Below are positions 33,984 to 42,295 of a stretch of DNA of 58,301 nucleotides, piece after piece. Each line of letters starts with the position of its first letter. Within the stretch, counting starts at the first letter, position 1. A program made the position numbers and the translations under genes. This DNA is from Xanthobacteraceae bacterium. GTDB lineage: Bacteria > Pseudomonadota > Alphaproteobacteria > Rhizobiales > Xanthobacteraceae. The notes under the pieces are model-generated. The model saw nothing but the letters and a program-made list of their open reading frames with translations, made no database searches and had not been told where the DNA came from. The DNA is taken from assembly GCA_031291475.1 (NCBI GenBank), contig JARLIY010000082.1:1-58301 (forward strand), written 5' to 3'.

Positions 33984-35390
33984 ATGCGCCTTTTCGCGCA
34001 GGAGCTGCAGGTGCTCAACGTCGGCCTCGCTTCATTTGCCGACGAGATTGTGCAGGCCGGCGGCAAGGCGACGCACATCGAATGGGCTCCTCCCGCCGGT
34101 GGCGACCGCGCGGCCGGTTGGGCACTCGCGCGTCTTGTCAACGACGCGGAGGTCGAGGCGGCGAACCGCAAGGCGTTCGGCTCCTATCTTGCCGCTCAGC
34201 CGCAGCTCGCGGGCATCGGGCCGGCCCGTGACGTCATTCCGGGCATGAGCGAGCATCGTATTCTTCACGCCGGACCGCCGATCGAGTGGGAGCGCATGTG
34301 CGGCCCCATGCAAGGCGCTATCGTCGGTGCGCTCCTGTTTGAGGGCTGGGCCAAGGACCACGAGTCCGCCAAGCGCCTCGTGGAGCGCGGCGACGTTACT
34401 TTCGCGCCCTGCCACCATCATGGCGCGGTCGGCCCGATGGCCGGCATCATCAGCCCGTCGATGCCGGTGTGGATTGTCCGCGATGGCGCGACCGGCCATC
34501 GCACCTTCAGCAACCTGAATGAAGGGCTCGGCAAGGTGCTGCGCTTCGGCGCCAATAGTCCCGACGTCATCGATCGCTTGAGATGGATCGCAACCACGTT
34601 GTACCGCGTGCTTGACGCAGCCTTCGCGGAAGCCGGCGGCATCGAACTCAAACCGCTGATCGCGCAGGCGCTGAACATGGGCGACGAGGTCCATAACCGC
34701 AACGCCGCCGTGACCTCCTTGCTGCTGCGGTGGTTGGTCCCTGCGATGCTACGCTCGCGCGCAAGCAGAGACGACGTGACCTCCGCCGTTACCTTTATCG
34801 CGGGCAACGATCATTTCTTCCTCAACATTTCGATGGCCGCCTGCAAACTGATGCTGGATGCGGCGCGCGACATTCCCGCCAGCACTATGGTTACTGCGAT
34901 GGCGCGCAACGGCGTTGCCTTCGGCATCCAAATGAGTGGCACCGGAGACCGTTGGTTCACCACGCCCGCTCCCGTGGTCGATGGCCTTTACTTCCCCGGA
35001 TATTCGATGGCGGACGCCGCCCCCGATCTCGGCGACAGCGCTATCACCGAAACCGCCGGACTCGGCGGCTTCGCCATGGCGGCTGCTCCCGCGATCGTCA
35101 ATTTCGTCGGCGGCACGCCAGAGGATGCGATCGCCAATACCGCCGCAATGGGCCACATCACGCTCGGCCGCAACGGCGCGTTCACGCTGCCCGCGATGAA
35201 TTTTTCCGGCACGCCTGCTGGCATTGACGCGCGCAAGGTAGTCGATACCGGAATCCTGCCAGTCATCAACACCGGCATCGCCCATCGCGAGCCGGGCATA
35301 GGCCAAATCGGCGCCGGTATCACTCGCGCGCCGCTCGACTGTTTCGCGCAGGCCGTGACCGCGCTCGCTGCCGCGCTGCCGGACCAATAA
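33984..35390 (+). CDS. allG: DUF1116 protein YlbE/AllG
   Basis: The 468-residue DUF1116 protein is the large catalytic partner of FdrA in the oxamate carbamoyltransferase. Diagnostic stretches are FADEIVQAGGKATHIEWAPP (near residue 18), MCGPMQGAIVGALLFEGWAK (about 102), FAPCHHHGAVGPMAGIISPS (about 138) and FRTFSNLNEGLGKVLRFGAN-type HRTFSNLNEGLGKV (about 172), with NAAVTSLLLRWLVP and AGNDHFFLNISMAACK in the second half. The length matches YlbE. It begins two bases after the fdrA stop, so coupled translation is likely. Confidence 0.9.
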   Translation: MRLFAQELQVLNVGLASFADEIVQAGGKATHIEWAPPAGGDRAAGWALARLVNDAEVEAANRKAFGSYLAAQPQLAGIGPARDVIPGMSEHRILHAGPPIEWERMCGPMQGAIVGALLFEGWAKDHESAKRLVERGDVTFAPCHHHGAVGPMAGIISPSMPVWIVRDGATGHRTFSNLNEGLGKVLRFGANSPDVIDRLRWIATTLYRVLDAAFAEAGGIELKPLIAQALNMGDEVHNRNAAVTSLLLRWLVPAMLRSRASRDDVTSAVTFIAGNDHFFLNISMAACKLMLDAARDIPASTMVTAMARNGVAFGIQMSGTGDRWFTTPAPVVDGLYFPGYSMADAAPDLGDSAITETAGLGGFAMAAAPAIVNFVGGTPEDAIANTAAMGHITLGRNGAFTLPAMNFSGTPAGIDARKVVDTGILPVINTGIAHREPGIGQIGAGITRAPLDCFAQAVTALAAALPDQ

Positions 35391-35416
35391 CCGCGAAGCT
35401 GGCATAGAGGGGGACA

Positions 35417-36367
35417 ATGGCAGGAGAAAAGAAACTGGCGGTGGTTGCGGTCGGCGGCAACGCGCTGATCCGCGACCGGGAGCATGAGGGGATCCCTGAC
35501 CAATATGAAGCGGCCGCTCTCACCGTGCAGGGCATCACCGACATGATCGAGGCCGGCTGGAACGTCATCGTCACCCACGGCAACGGCCCGCAGATGGGCT
35601 TCGTCCTGCGCCGTTCGGAACTCGCGATCCACGAGGTCGCGCCAGTGCCGATGGACTATGCTGGAGCCGACCTGCAAGGCGCACTCGGCTACATGTTTGT
35701 CCGTGCGTTCCGCAATGAGTTTCGCAAGCGTGGTATCGCGCGCGAGCCGGTTGCGGTCGTTACCGAAACACTGGTCGATTCCAACGATCCCGCCTTTCGC
35801 GATCCGACGAAGCCGATCGGCTCACAGATGGACGAGGCGACGGCCAAGAAGCTTGCCGCCGCGCATGGCTGGACGGTGAAGGAGGACGCCGGCCGCGGCT
35901 GGCGGCGCGTGGTACCGTCGCCCCGCCCGCGCAAAATCATCGACTACCAGGCGATCGCTTATTTGGCGCGCGCCGGCTTTGTAGTGATCGGCGGCGGTGG
36001 CGGCGGCATCCCCGTGGTGGAGCACGCGGACGGCACGCTTCGCGGGGTCGAGGCGGTAATCGACAAGGACCTTGCTTCCAGTCTGCTGGCGCGCTCGATC
36101 GGTGCCGACCTGTTCGTACTCGCAACCGGTGTCGAGCGCGTTGCCCTCGGCTTCAACACGCCGCGCCAACGTTGGCTCGACCGCATGACGCTTGCGGAAG
36201 CGCGGCGCTACGATGCCGCGGACGAGTTCGACAGGGGCAGCATGGGGCCGAAGATCAAAGCCCTGATCGAGTTCCTCGACGGCGGCGGTAGTCGCGGACT
36301 GATCACCGCTCCGTCCAGTCTTTGCCGTGCGCTTGCCGGCGAAACCGGCACCGTCGTTGTGCCCTGA
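35417..36367 (+). CDS. arcC: Carbamate kinase
   Basis: The 316-residue kinase converts carbamoyl phosphate and ADP to ATP and carbamate, which decays to ammonia and CO2. Motifs are VVAVGGNALIRDREHEG (about 9-25), NVIVTHGNGPQMGFVLRRSE (about 50-69), MDYAGADLQGALGYM, and VIGGGGGGIPVV (about 192-203) with AVIDKDLASSLLA (about 213). GSMGPKIKALIEFL closes the C-terminal lobe. It follows YlbE by 26 bases, as E. coli allK/ybcF accompanies fdrA-ylbE. It is the ATP-recovering step of the module. Confidence 0.95.
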   Translation: MAGEKKLAVVAVGGNALIRDREHEGIPDQYEAAALTVQGITDMIEAGWNVIVTHGNGPQMGFVLRRSELAIHEVAPVPMDYAGADLQGALGYMFVRAFRNEFRKRGIAREPVAVVTETLVDSNDPAFRDPTKPIGSQMDEATAKKLAAAHGWTVKEDAGRGWRRVVPSPRPRKIIDYQAIAYLARAGFVVIGGGGGGIPVVEHADGTLRGVEAVIDKDLASSLLARSIGADLFVLATGVERVALGFNTPRQRWLDRMTLAEARRYDAADEFDRGSMGPKIKALIEFLDGGGSRGLITAPSSLCRALAGETGTVVVP

Positions 36368-36432
36368 AGAACAGATGGCGACGTGTCTCAGTGGCGGCTG
36401 AGGCTTTTCAGCGCCGGTAGACGTTTATCTCA

Positions 36433-36669
36433 ATGTCGCCGTCATTGCCGGCGTCGCGCGGTGCTGCCCTAAATTGGACGGTCCGGGACCTTGCTGAAGC
36501 TGCCCGCCTTCATCGCAACACGATCACAAACATCGAAACGGGTAGATATGCGGGTGATGCGGCAACGCTCGCCGTAATCGAAACGGTACTAAAGCGAGCC
36601 GGCATCGAATTCATCGACGAGTACGGCGGCGGACCGGGTGTTCGGCTGCGCAAGCGGCAAAAAAAGTAA
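36433..36669 (+). CDS. Small Xre-type helix-turn-helix regulator
   Basis: The 78-residue protein contains one Cro/C1-type domain: LNWTVRDLAEAARLHRNTIT then NIETGRYAGDAATLAVIETV (residues about 13-52), followed by LKRAGIEFIDEYGGGPGVRL and a basic end, RKRQKK. The GVRLRK tail is typical of small rhizobial Xre proteins. The first dozen residues (MSPSLPASRG) are unlike the usual start (x-Q-x-RAARALLGW) and there is no clear ribosome binding site, so the 5' end may be eroded. Its 3' end lies within the inverted duplication. It could regulate the dioxygenase gene 126 bases downstream. Confidence 0.65.
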   Translation: MSPSLPASRGAALNWTVRDLAEAARLHRNTITNIETGRYAGDAATLAVIETVLKRAGIEFIDEYGGGPGVRLRKRQKK

Positions 36670-36887
36670 AGCCGCCAAGAAGGCTCACACGCCCTATCGA
36701 GCGTAGCTCGCGAGACCTACCGGCGCCCTCCCTGTCGTCTAAGGCAAGTTCTTGCTAAGCTTCGTCGCGAACGCCGACAGGAGGGGTAGTGTGCCATGTC
36801 CGAAGCGATCAATCATGCCAAATTGGCGATGCTCTTTCGCAAAGAATTCCAGCTCTGCAATGTGCAGCGCAGTGAAACAATCGTGCT
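36623..36887 (+). repeat. Inverted duplication, copy 2
   Basis: This copy spans the end of the Xre gene, the 126-base leader and the first 31 codons of the NicX-like gene, and matches 26762-27023 on the opposite strand. Here both flanking genes continue, so this is the intact locus and copy 1 the derived fragment. The GGAGGGG ribosome binding site of this copy reads GCAAGGG in copy 1. Confidence 0.9.
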
Positions 36888-37857
36888 CCTAAGCGATCTC
36901 GGGTCGCGGCGCGATTACGTGTCTGCCGCATTTGCGGCAGCCGAGGACCTTGGCGCCGACGCCTACGAAATGTGCGTCAATTCCATGCCGTCATGGGCCA
37001 AAGTCGGGGTGGAAACCGTCGGCCGCTGCAAGGGCACGCTCGATGCCATAAAGGCCGCCGACATGCTCATGTGCCTGCACATCCCGTTGTTCACCAAGTG
37101 GCTTAAGGAGGCCCGCGACGCCGGAACGCGGGCGCTGATGGTCATTGACGGCCCCGACGAGCTGGAAGAGCTGATGGCCCCTCCGGGCCTAAAGGAAGCG
37201 GTGACGCACGCCGGTGAGCGTCTCAAGCGAGCAAAAACGATGCGGATCACGCGCCCCGGGGGCACCGACCTCACCGTCAGGCTGGGCGATTATCCGACCA
37301 TGATCCAGTACGGCTTCGCAGAAGCACCGGGTCGTTTCGATCATTGGGGCGCGGGCCATGTGCACACCTTCCCCAATGAAGGTTCTGCCAACGGCACGGT
37401 CGTGTTCGCCCCCGGCGACATTGTCGTACTTCCCTATTGCCGATACGTGCAGGATGAGGTGCGCCTCGACGTCCGCGACGGCTTCATCCGTAAAATCGAG
37501 GGCGGGCTCGACGCCAAGCTGATGAGCGACTGGCTGGAAGGCAACCGCGCCACGCCTGAAGACATGGACGGCCACGCCATCTCGCATCTCGGATGGGGAT
37601 TGAATCCACAAGGACGCTGGGACGCGATTGCGCTAAACGGCTCGGATCCCAAACGCCACCATGCCGGCGCCCGCTGTTTTGCCGGCAATTTCCTCTTCTC
37701 TACCGGCCCAAACTCGCAAGGCGGCGGCAAACGCACAACCAAGGGCCACTATGACGTGCCGATGCGCGATTGCACGGTCACCCTCGACAACGACGTGATT
37801 ATCGACCGTGGCCGTTTCGCCGACGAAAAAATGCGCGTCGCGCGCACTGCGCGCTAA
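36796..37857 (+). CDS. NicX-like (2,5-dihydroxypyridine 5,6-dioxygenase) enzyme
   Basis: The 353-residue protein belongs to the M29-aminopeptidase-like family that includes NicX, a ferrous dioxygenase opening 2,5-dihydroxypyridine to N-formylmaleamate. Shared stretches are YGFAEAPGRFDHWGAGHVHT then FPNEGSANGTV (about 175-204), ISHLGWGLNPQGRWDAIALN (about 262) and GNFLFSTGPNSQGGGKRTTK then GHYDVPMRDCTV. The expected iron ligands are visible as His264, His318 and Asp320, close to the NicX numbering as I recall. The GGAGGGG ribosome binding site precedes ATG by nine bases. Its place beside an importer and a molybdenum hydroxylase supports ring cleavage of an N-heterocycle; plain M29 peptidase activity is less likely. 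Confidence 0.8.
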   Translation: MSEAINHAKLAMLFRKEFQLCNVQRSETIVLLSDLGSRRDYVSAAFAAAEDLGADAYEMCVNSMPSWAKVGVETVGRCKGTLDAIKAADMLMCLHIPLFTKWLKEARDAGTRALMVIDGPDELEELMAPPGLKEAVTHAGERLKRAKTMRITRPGGTDLTVRLGDYPTMIQYGFAEAPGRFDHWGAGHVHTFPNEGSANGTVVFAPGDIVVLPYCRYVQDEVRLDVRDGFIRKIEGGLDAKLMSDWLEGNRATPEDMDGHAISHLGWGLNPQGRWDAIALNGSDPKRHHAGARCFAGNFLFSTGPNSQGGGKRTTKGHYDVPMRDCTVTLDNDVIIDRGRFADEKMRVARTAR

Positions 37858-37877
37858 AAATCCGGGGCGCTGCAGGC

Positions 37878-39347
37878 ATGACCACTCCAGCCGCTGGCAC
37901 GCGCGGCGTTTCGAAACGTTTCGGCGCGACGCGGGCGCTCGATCGTGTGGATTTCGACGTATTGCCCGGTGAACTGCACGCCCTTGTCGGCGAGAACGGA
38001 GCCGGCAAGTCGACGCTGGTACGGATCCTCTCCGGCGTGCATCGGCCTGACGCGGGCGAAGTCACCGTTGACGATGAGCTCCGCGCATTCGACGGCCCCC
38101 GCGATGCCATTGCCGCGGGCATCATCACAATTCCCCAGGAACTGCGGCTCGTTCCCGCCCTCTCGGTTGCCGAAAACCTTACCCTCGGCGACCCGCCGCT
38201 GCGGCGCACGCTTGGCGTTAAAGTGATCGATCACACCCGTATGCGGCAACAGGCGCGAGAGCAGCTTGCACAGCTCGAATTCGCACCCGATCCTGACACC
38301 CGCATCAGCCGCCTGAGTTTTGCCGAGCGCCAGCTTGTCGCCATCGCCAAGGCGCTGCGCCGGCGCTGTCGAGTCCTTATTCTCGACGAGCCGACGGCGG
38401 CGCTCGAGAGCCGCGAAATCGAGCGGCTGTTCGCCGTGCTGGCGCGCATGAAGAGCCAGGGCACTGCAATCATCTATGTTTCGCACCGGCTCGATGAGGT
38501 GGTTTCTTTTGCGGATCGCTGCACTGTGTTGCGGGACGGCCGCGTTGCGGCGGTGCGCCAGCGCGGCGCATTCAAAACCGCTGATCTTGTGGAAGCCATG
38601 ACCGGCCGCAAGGTGGCTCAAATCGATGCCGAACCGTTGATACCTGGCGCGGTGGTGCTTGAAGACGTCACAGACCGGCCCGACGCCATCCGCTTGCATG
38701 CGAACGAAGTGATCGGCCTCGCCGGATTGCTTGGCAGCGGGGCCGGCAACGTGCTGCGCCGAATATTCGGCATCGGCGGCGAAAAGATTGAGACGCGCCG
38801 CAGTGGCGCAGTGTGCCGAATCACGAGTCCGGGCACCGCCGTCCGCCTCGGTATCGGCTTCGTGCCCGACGAGCGCCGGCTGGGTCTCGTGATGAATCTT
38901 TCGGTGCGCGATAACATTCTGCTTCCAAGTCTCGATCTTTTGACGCGCGGTGGCCATCTTGACAGAGCCAAAGGCGACCGGCTTGTCGGACAGTTGATGG
39001 AATTGCTTGATATCCGGCCACGCCAACCCTGGATGCGGACCGCGATGTTGTCGGGCGGCAATCAACAGAAGGTCATCATCGCGAAATGGCTCGCGCGCCA
39101 GGTCGGCGTGCTGTTGCTTGATGAGCCGACGCAGGGCATTGACGTTGCAGCCAAGGCGCAAATTCACGCCTTGATCCGCGATTTCGCCAAACGCGGCGGC
39201 GGTGTCCTCGTGCGCTCCAGCGATCTCGACGAACTTGCCCTTATCTGCGACGGCATCTTGGCGCTGCATCAGGGCCGCATCACCGACCGTCTGCAGCGCT
39301 CCGAAGGGTTCAGCGAAAAGCGACTCCATGCCGCGATCGGCGGGTGA
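37878..39347 (+). CDS. ABC importer ATPase, RbsA/MglA type (two NBDs)
   Basis: The 489-residue protein has two tandem nucleotide-binding domains. The first holds Walker A GENGAGKSTLVRILSG (about 38-53), signature LSFAERQLVAIAKAL (about 144) and Walker B RVLILDEPTAAL. The second has the non-canonical Walker A-like GLLGSGAGNVLRRI normal for this class, signature LSGGNQQKVIIAKWLA (about 392), and VLLLDEPTQGIDV. It powers uptake by the permease and binding protein next downstream. ATG 37878 starts 21 bases after the dioxygenase stop. The permease start overlaps its stop by four bases. Confidence 0.9.
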   Translation: MTTPAAGTRGVSKRFGATRALDRVDFDVLPGELHALVGENGAGKSTLVRILSGVHRPDAGEVTVDDELRAFDGPRDAIAAGIITIPQELRLVPALSVAENLTLGDPPLRRTLGVKVIDHTRMRQQAREQLAQLEFAPDPDTRISRLSFAERQLVAIAKALRRRCRVLILDEPTAALESREIERLFAVLARMKSQGTAIIYVSHRLDEVVSFADRCTVLRDGRVAAVRQRGAFKTADLVEAMTGRKVAQIDAEPLIPGAVVLEDVTDRPDAIRLHANEVIGLAGLLGSGAGNVLRRIFGIGGEKIETRRSGAVCRITSPGTAVRLGIGFVPDERRLGLVMNLSVRDNILLPSLDLLTRGGHLDRAKGDRLVGQLMELLDIRPRQPWMRTAMLSGGNQQKVIIAKWLARQVGVLLLDEPTQGIDVAAKAQIHALIRDFAKRGGGVLVRSSDLDELALICDGILALHQGRITDRLQRSEGFSEKRLHAAIGG

Positions 39348-40291
39348 CCATGCCGCCGTCGCATCAACGCCTTAATCTCATCGGCCAAGCGCCGCTCATC
39401 ACGCTGTTGGTGCTTTGTCTTGTCACCGCGCTTTTGACCAACCGTTTTCTCTCGCCGTTAAACCTCACAAATATTCTCGTGCAATCGTCAATCATGGCGG
39501 TCATCGCCATCGGCATGACTTTCGTGATTATCGGCGGCGGCTTCGATTTGTCAGTCGGCTCGACCGTCGCTTTTGCCGGCTGTATCGCGGCCATGACGAT
39601 GGTGAAGTTTGGTTTGGCCGCGGGCGTCCTTGCCGGGATTGCCGCCGGCGTTGCAATTGGCGTCGTCAACGGCGTTATCATCGCCAAGCTCGGCGTAAAC
39701 CCGTTCATCACCACGCTCGGGACCATGGTGCTGGTGCGGGGTCTCGTTTACCTGATTACCGGCGGCGCTCCCGCGGGCGATGATCGTTTACCGGCCGCAT
39801 TCATCGCTTTTGGCTCGGCGCGCCTATTGGGCATCCACTATCTGGTATGGGTACCTGCTGTTCTGCTGGTCGCCTTATCATGGGTATTGCGGGCGACTCC
39901 GTACGGCAGGCGCGTTTACGCCACCGGAGGCAACCGCGAGGCAGCTTATCTTTCCGGTGTACCGATCGAGCGCATCATCGCCTCGACCTATGTCTGGTGC
40001 GGCGGGCTGGCCGGCTTGGCCGGGGTCATGCTGGCGGCCCGCTTGCAGTCCGGTCAACCGACGGCCGGCGAATTTTACGAGCTGACTGCGATTGCGGCCG
40101 TCATTCTCGGCGGCGCCAGCCTCCATGGCGGCGAAGGCACTCTCTATAAAAGCATTATTGGCGTCTTTATCATGGTCGTGCTCGGCAACAGCCTCAATCT
40201 TCTTAACGTCGATTCATATTGGCAGCGGGTGACAATCGGCGCCGTTATCATTGCCGCCGCGGCGACAGATCGGCTACGCTACCGGCAGTGA
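39344..40291 (+). CDS. ABC importer permease, RbsC type
   Basis: The 315-residue inner-membrane protein has about eight to ten hydrophobic segments. The BPD_transp_2 family hallmarks are present: VIAIGMTFVIIGGGFDLSVG (about 50-69), GVNPFITTLGTMVLVRGLVY (about 118-137) and ELTAIAAVILGGASLHGGEG (about 246-265). Family members transport ribose, other sugars, nucleosides and autoinducers. The start overlaps the ATPase stop (ATGA), and the binding protein follows by 16 bases, so a single transporter operon is clear. The ligand is not predictable. Confidence 0.92.
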   Translation: MTMPPSHQRLNLIGQAPLITLLVLCLVTALLTNRFLSPLNLTNILVQSSIMAVIAIGMTFVIIGGGFDLSVGSTVAFAGCIAAMTMVKFGLAAGVLAGIAAGVAIGVVNGVIIAKLGVNPFITTLGTMVLVRGLVYLITGGAPAGDDRLPAAFIAFGSARLLGIHYLVWVPAVLLVALSWVLRATPYGRRVYATGGNREAAYLSGVPIERIIASTYVWCGGLAGLAGVMLAARLQSGQPTAGEFYELTAIAAVILGGASLHGGEGTLYKSIIGVFIMVVLGNSLNLLNVDSYWQRVTIGAVIIAAAATDRLRYRQ

Positions 40292-40307
40292 AGAGGGAGA
40301 ACGCGTC

Positions 40308-41243
40308 ATGTTGAACCTTCGTCCTGCTATTTTGGCTGCGGGCCTGCTGCTCGCCGCGTTTGGGCCCGGTGTCGCGCCCGGTCTGGCACAGGAAAAGATC
40401 ACCATCGGAGTCTCGCTCGCGCAGGACGACAATCCGTTTTACATCGTCATGCTGAAGGGTATCCGCGCCCGCGCCGAGGAGCTCGGCTGGAACGTGGCAA
40501 CAGTCTCGGCCAACGAGGACAAGGTCAAACAGATCAACGGCGTGCAGGACCTCGTCGCGCGCGGCGTCAAGGGCATCCTGATCTCACCGATTGATGCCGT
40601 CGGCGTCAATGCGGCCTATGACGCGGCCAAAGCCGCCAACATCCCGATCGTGTCGATCGCGCGCGGTTCGACGTCGCCCAACCAGACGCTGCATGTGGCA
40701 ATGGATGAAAAGAAAATCGGCCGGGATATCGCCGAGTGGACGGCCAAGGCGATCGGCGGCGAAGGCAAGGTCGCCATGCTGCTCGGCCCGAGCGGGGCGC
40801 CGACGTTCCGCAATCTCGCCGACGGCTATACCGAAGTGATGGCCAAATATCCGAAAATCGAGATTGCTTTCCGCGCTGACGGCCCTCTAACGCGCGAGCG
40901 CGGCGTCAAGCAGGCCGAGGACGCACTGGTCGCCAATCCGGATCTCAAGGCGATCTATTGCGCCAATGACGACGTCGCGCTCGGTGCCTCGCAAGCGGTG
41001 ATCGCGGCCGGCCGCGCCGACAAGACGATCGTCACCGGCATGAACGGCGTGCCGCCGGCGCTGCACGCAATCAAGGACGGCAAGCTTGCCATGACGGTTG
41101 AGCTCAATCCGTTTTTGTGGGGCCAACTCGGCGTCGACGTGCTCGCGTCCTACCTCAAGGGCGACAAAGTCGAGCCGCGCGTCTTCATCAAGCATGTCAT
41201 CGTGGACAAGGCCAACATCGACCAGAAGCTGCCGAAAAGCTAA
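40308..41243 (+). CDS. Periplasmic binding protein, RbsB type
   Basis: The 311-residue protein has a signal peptide (LRPAILAAGLLLAAFGPGVA, cleaved before QEKITIGV) and a Periplasmic_4 fold. It reads ITIGVSLAQDDNPFYIVMLK (about 28-47), then GVKGILISPIDAVGVNAAYD (about 86) and a hinge with CANDDVALGASQAVIAAGRA (about 221). GAGGGAGA precedes ATG 40308; an upstream reading from 40251 overlaps the permease and lacks a signal. It would capture the ligand for the adjacent ATPase and permease. A ligand linked to the neighbouring dioxygenases is inferred from position. Confidence 0.9.
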   Translation: MLNLRPAILAAGLLLAAFGPGVAPGLAQEKITIGVSLAQDDNPFYIVMLKGIRARAEELGWNVATVSANEDKVKQINGVQDLVARGVKGILISPIDAVGVNAAYDAAKAANIPIVSIARGSTSPNQTLHVAMDEKKIGRDIAEWTAKAIGGEGKVAMLLGPSGAPTFRNLADGYTEVMAKYPKIEIAFRADGPLTRERGVKQAEDALVANPDLKAIYCANDDVALGASQAVIAAGRADKTIVTGMNGVPPALHAIKDGKLAMTVELNPFLWGQLGVDVLASYLKGDKVEPRVFIKHVIVDKANIDQKLPKS

Positions 41244-41252
41244 GGGTCGGAC

Positions 41253-42281
41253 ATGGCTGAGAGTGCGACAACCGTAAAGCGAAGCGATTTCGTCGCCCAA
41301 TTGGAAGCCTCCAACCTGCACCCGCTGTGGGATCGCTTCCGCACGCTCACCCCGGTCAAACCCCAGGCCAAGGATCCGCCGCTGATCTGGCGCTGGCGGG
41401 ATATCGAGCCGTTTGCCGAGCGAGCCGGGTCGGAAGTGCCGATCGACGACGTCGAACGCCGGGCGCTCATTTTGGTCAACCCGGCGTTCGACGGCGAGAC
41501 GGTGACGACTTCCAACCTAATTGCCGCTTTCACCGTCCTCGATCCCGGAGATCGGGCGCGGCCGCACCGGCATACCTTCGCGGCGATCCGTTTTGCCACC
41601 CGCGCGGAGGGAGCGGCCACGATCGTCAACGATCGTCGCTGCGACATGCACGATGGCGACCTGATCCTGACGCCGCCGATGTGCTGGCACGGTCACATCA
41701 ACGAGAGCGATCATCGCATTATCTGGTTCGATGCCGCCAATATTCCCCTGATCCGCACACTCGACGCGAATTTCTTCGAGCCTGGCGACCAGAAATCCAA
41801 CCAATTCTGGCAGGCGGACGAAGGCGACGAGAAGCTATGGGCCGAATCCGGTATGATCGGCGCCGATCTACCCCACGCGACGGCACATTCGCCCAAATAT
41901 CATTATTCGGGCGCCGCAACCCGTCGCCTGCTGGCGACTCTTCCCGCTGGTCCCGATGGCGCCCGAACCGTGCGTTACACGAATCCGGCCACCGGCGGGG
42001 CGGTGATGCCAGCGCTCGATTGCTATGCGGTGCGGCTTGCCAAGGACCGAGCAACCCGGCCGAAGCGCACGACCTGCAACAGTATTTGCCTAGTCGTTTC
42101 CGGAACCGGGCGCTCGACCGTCGGCGAGCACACGTTCCAATGGTCGCAACACGACGTGTTCTCGATCCCACATTGGAGCTGGGCCAGTCACGCCGCCACG
42201 GGCGGTGACGCCGATCTCTTCATCGTGTCCGATAGAGTGGCGTTCGAACGCCTCGAACTCCTCCGCGAGGAATACCAATAA
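41253..42281 (+). CDS. Bicupin dioxygenase, gentisate 1,2-dioxygenase-like
   Basis: The 342-residue protein has two cupin domains, as in gentisate 1,2-dioxygenase, salicylate 1,2-dioxygenase and 1-hydroxy-2-naphthoate dioxygenase. The N-terminal cupin carries RARPHRHTFAAIRFATR (about 102-118) and PPMCWHGHINESDHR (about 140-154); the His pair in HRH and the His after CW are the iron ligands. The family-typical N-terminal YMAx region is replaced by LHPLWDRFRTLTPVKP, seen in other gentisate-type enzymes. The second cupin (about 245-325) lacks these ligands, as usual. It lies nine bases after the binding-protein gene and would open a dihydroxylated ring. Confidence 0.87.
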   Translation: MAESATTVKRSDFVAQLEASNLHPLWDRFRTLTPVKPQAKDPPLIWRWRDIEPFAERAGSEVPIDDVERRALILVNPAFDGETVTTSNLIAAFTVLDPGDRARPHRHTFAAIRFATRAEGAATIVNDRRCDMHDGDLILTPPMCWHGHINESDHRIIWFDAANIPLIRTLDANFFEPGDQKSNQFWQADEGDEKLWAESGMIGADLPHATAHSPKYHYSGAATRRLLATLPAGPDGARTVRYTNPATGGAVMPALDCYAVRLAKDRATRPKRTTCNSICLVVSGTGRSTVGEHTFQWSQHDVFSIPHWSWASHAATGGDADLFIVSDRVAFERLELLREEYQ

Positions 42282-42295
42282 ATCCACGCCCGACA

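Noticed and set aside
38700..38760. Apparent loss of Walker A in the second domain of the RbsA-type ATPase
   Set aside because: This degenerate form is normal for RbsA/MglA proteins.
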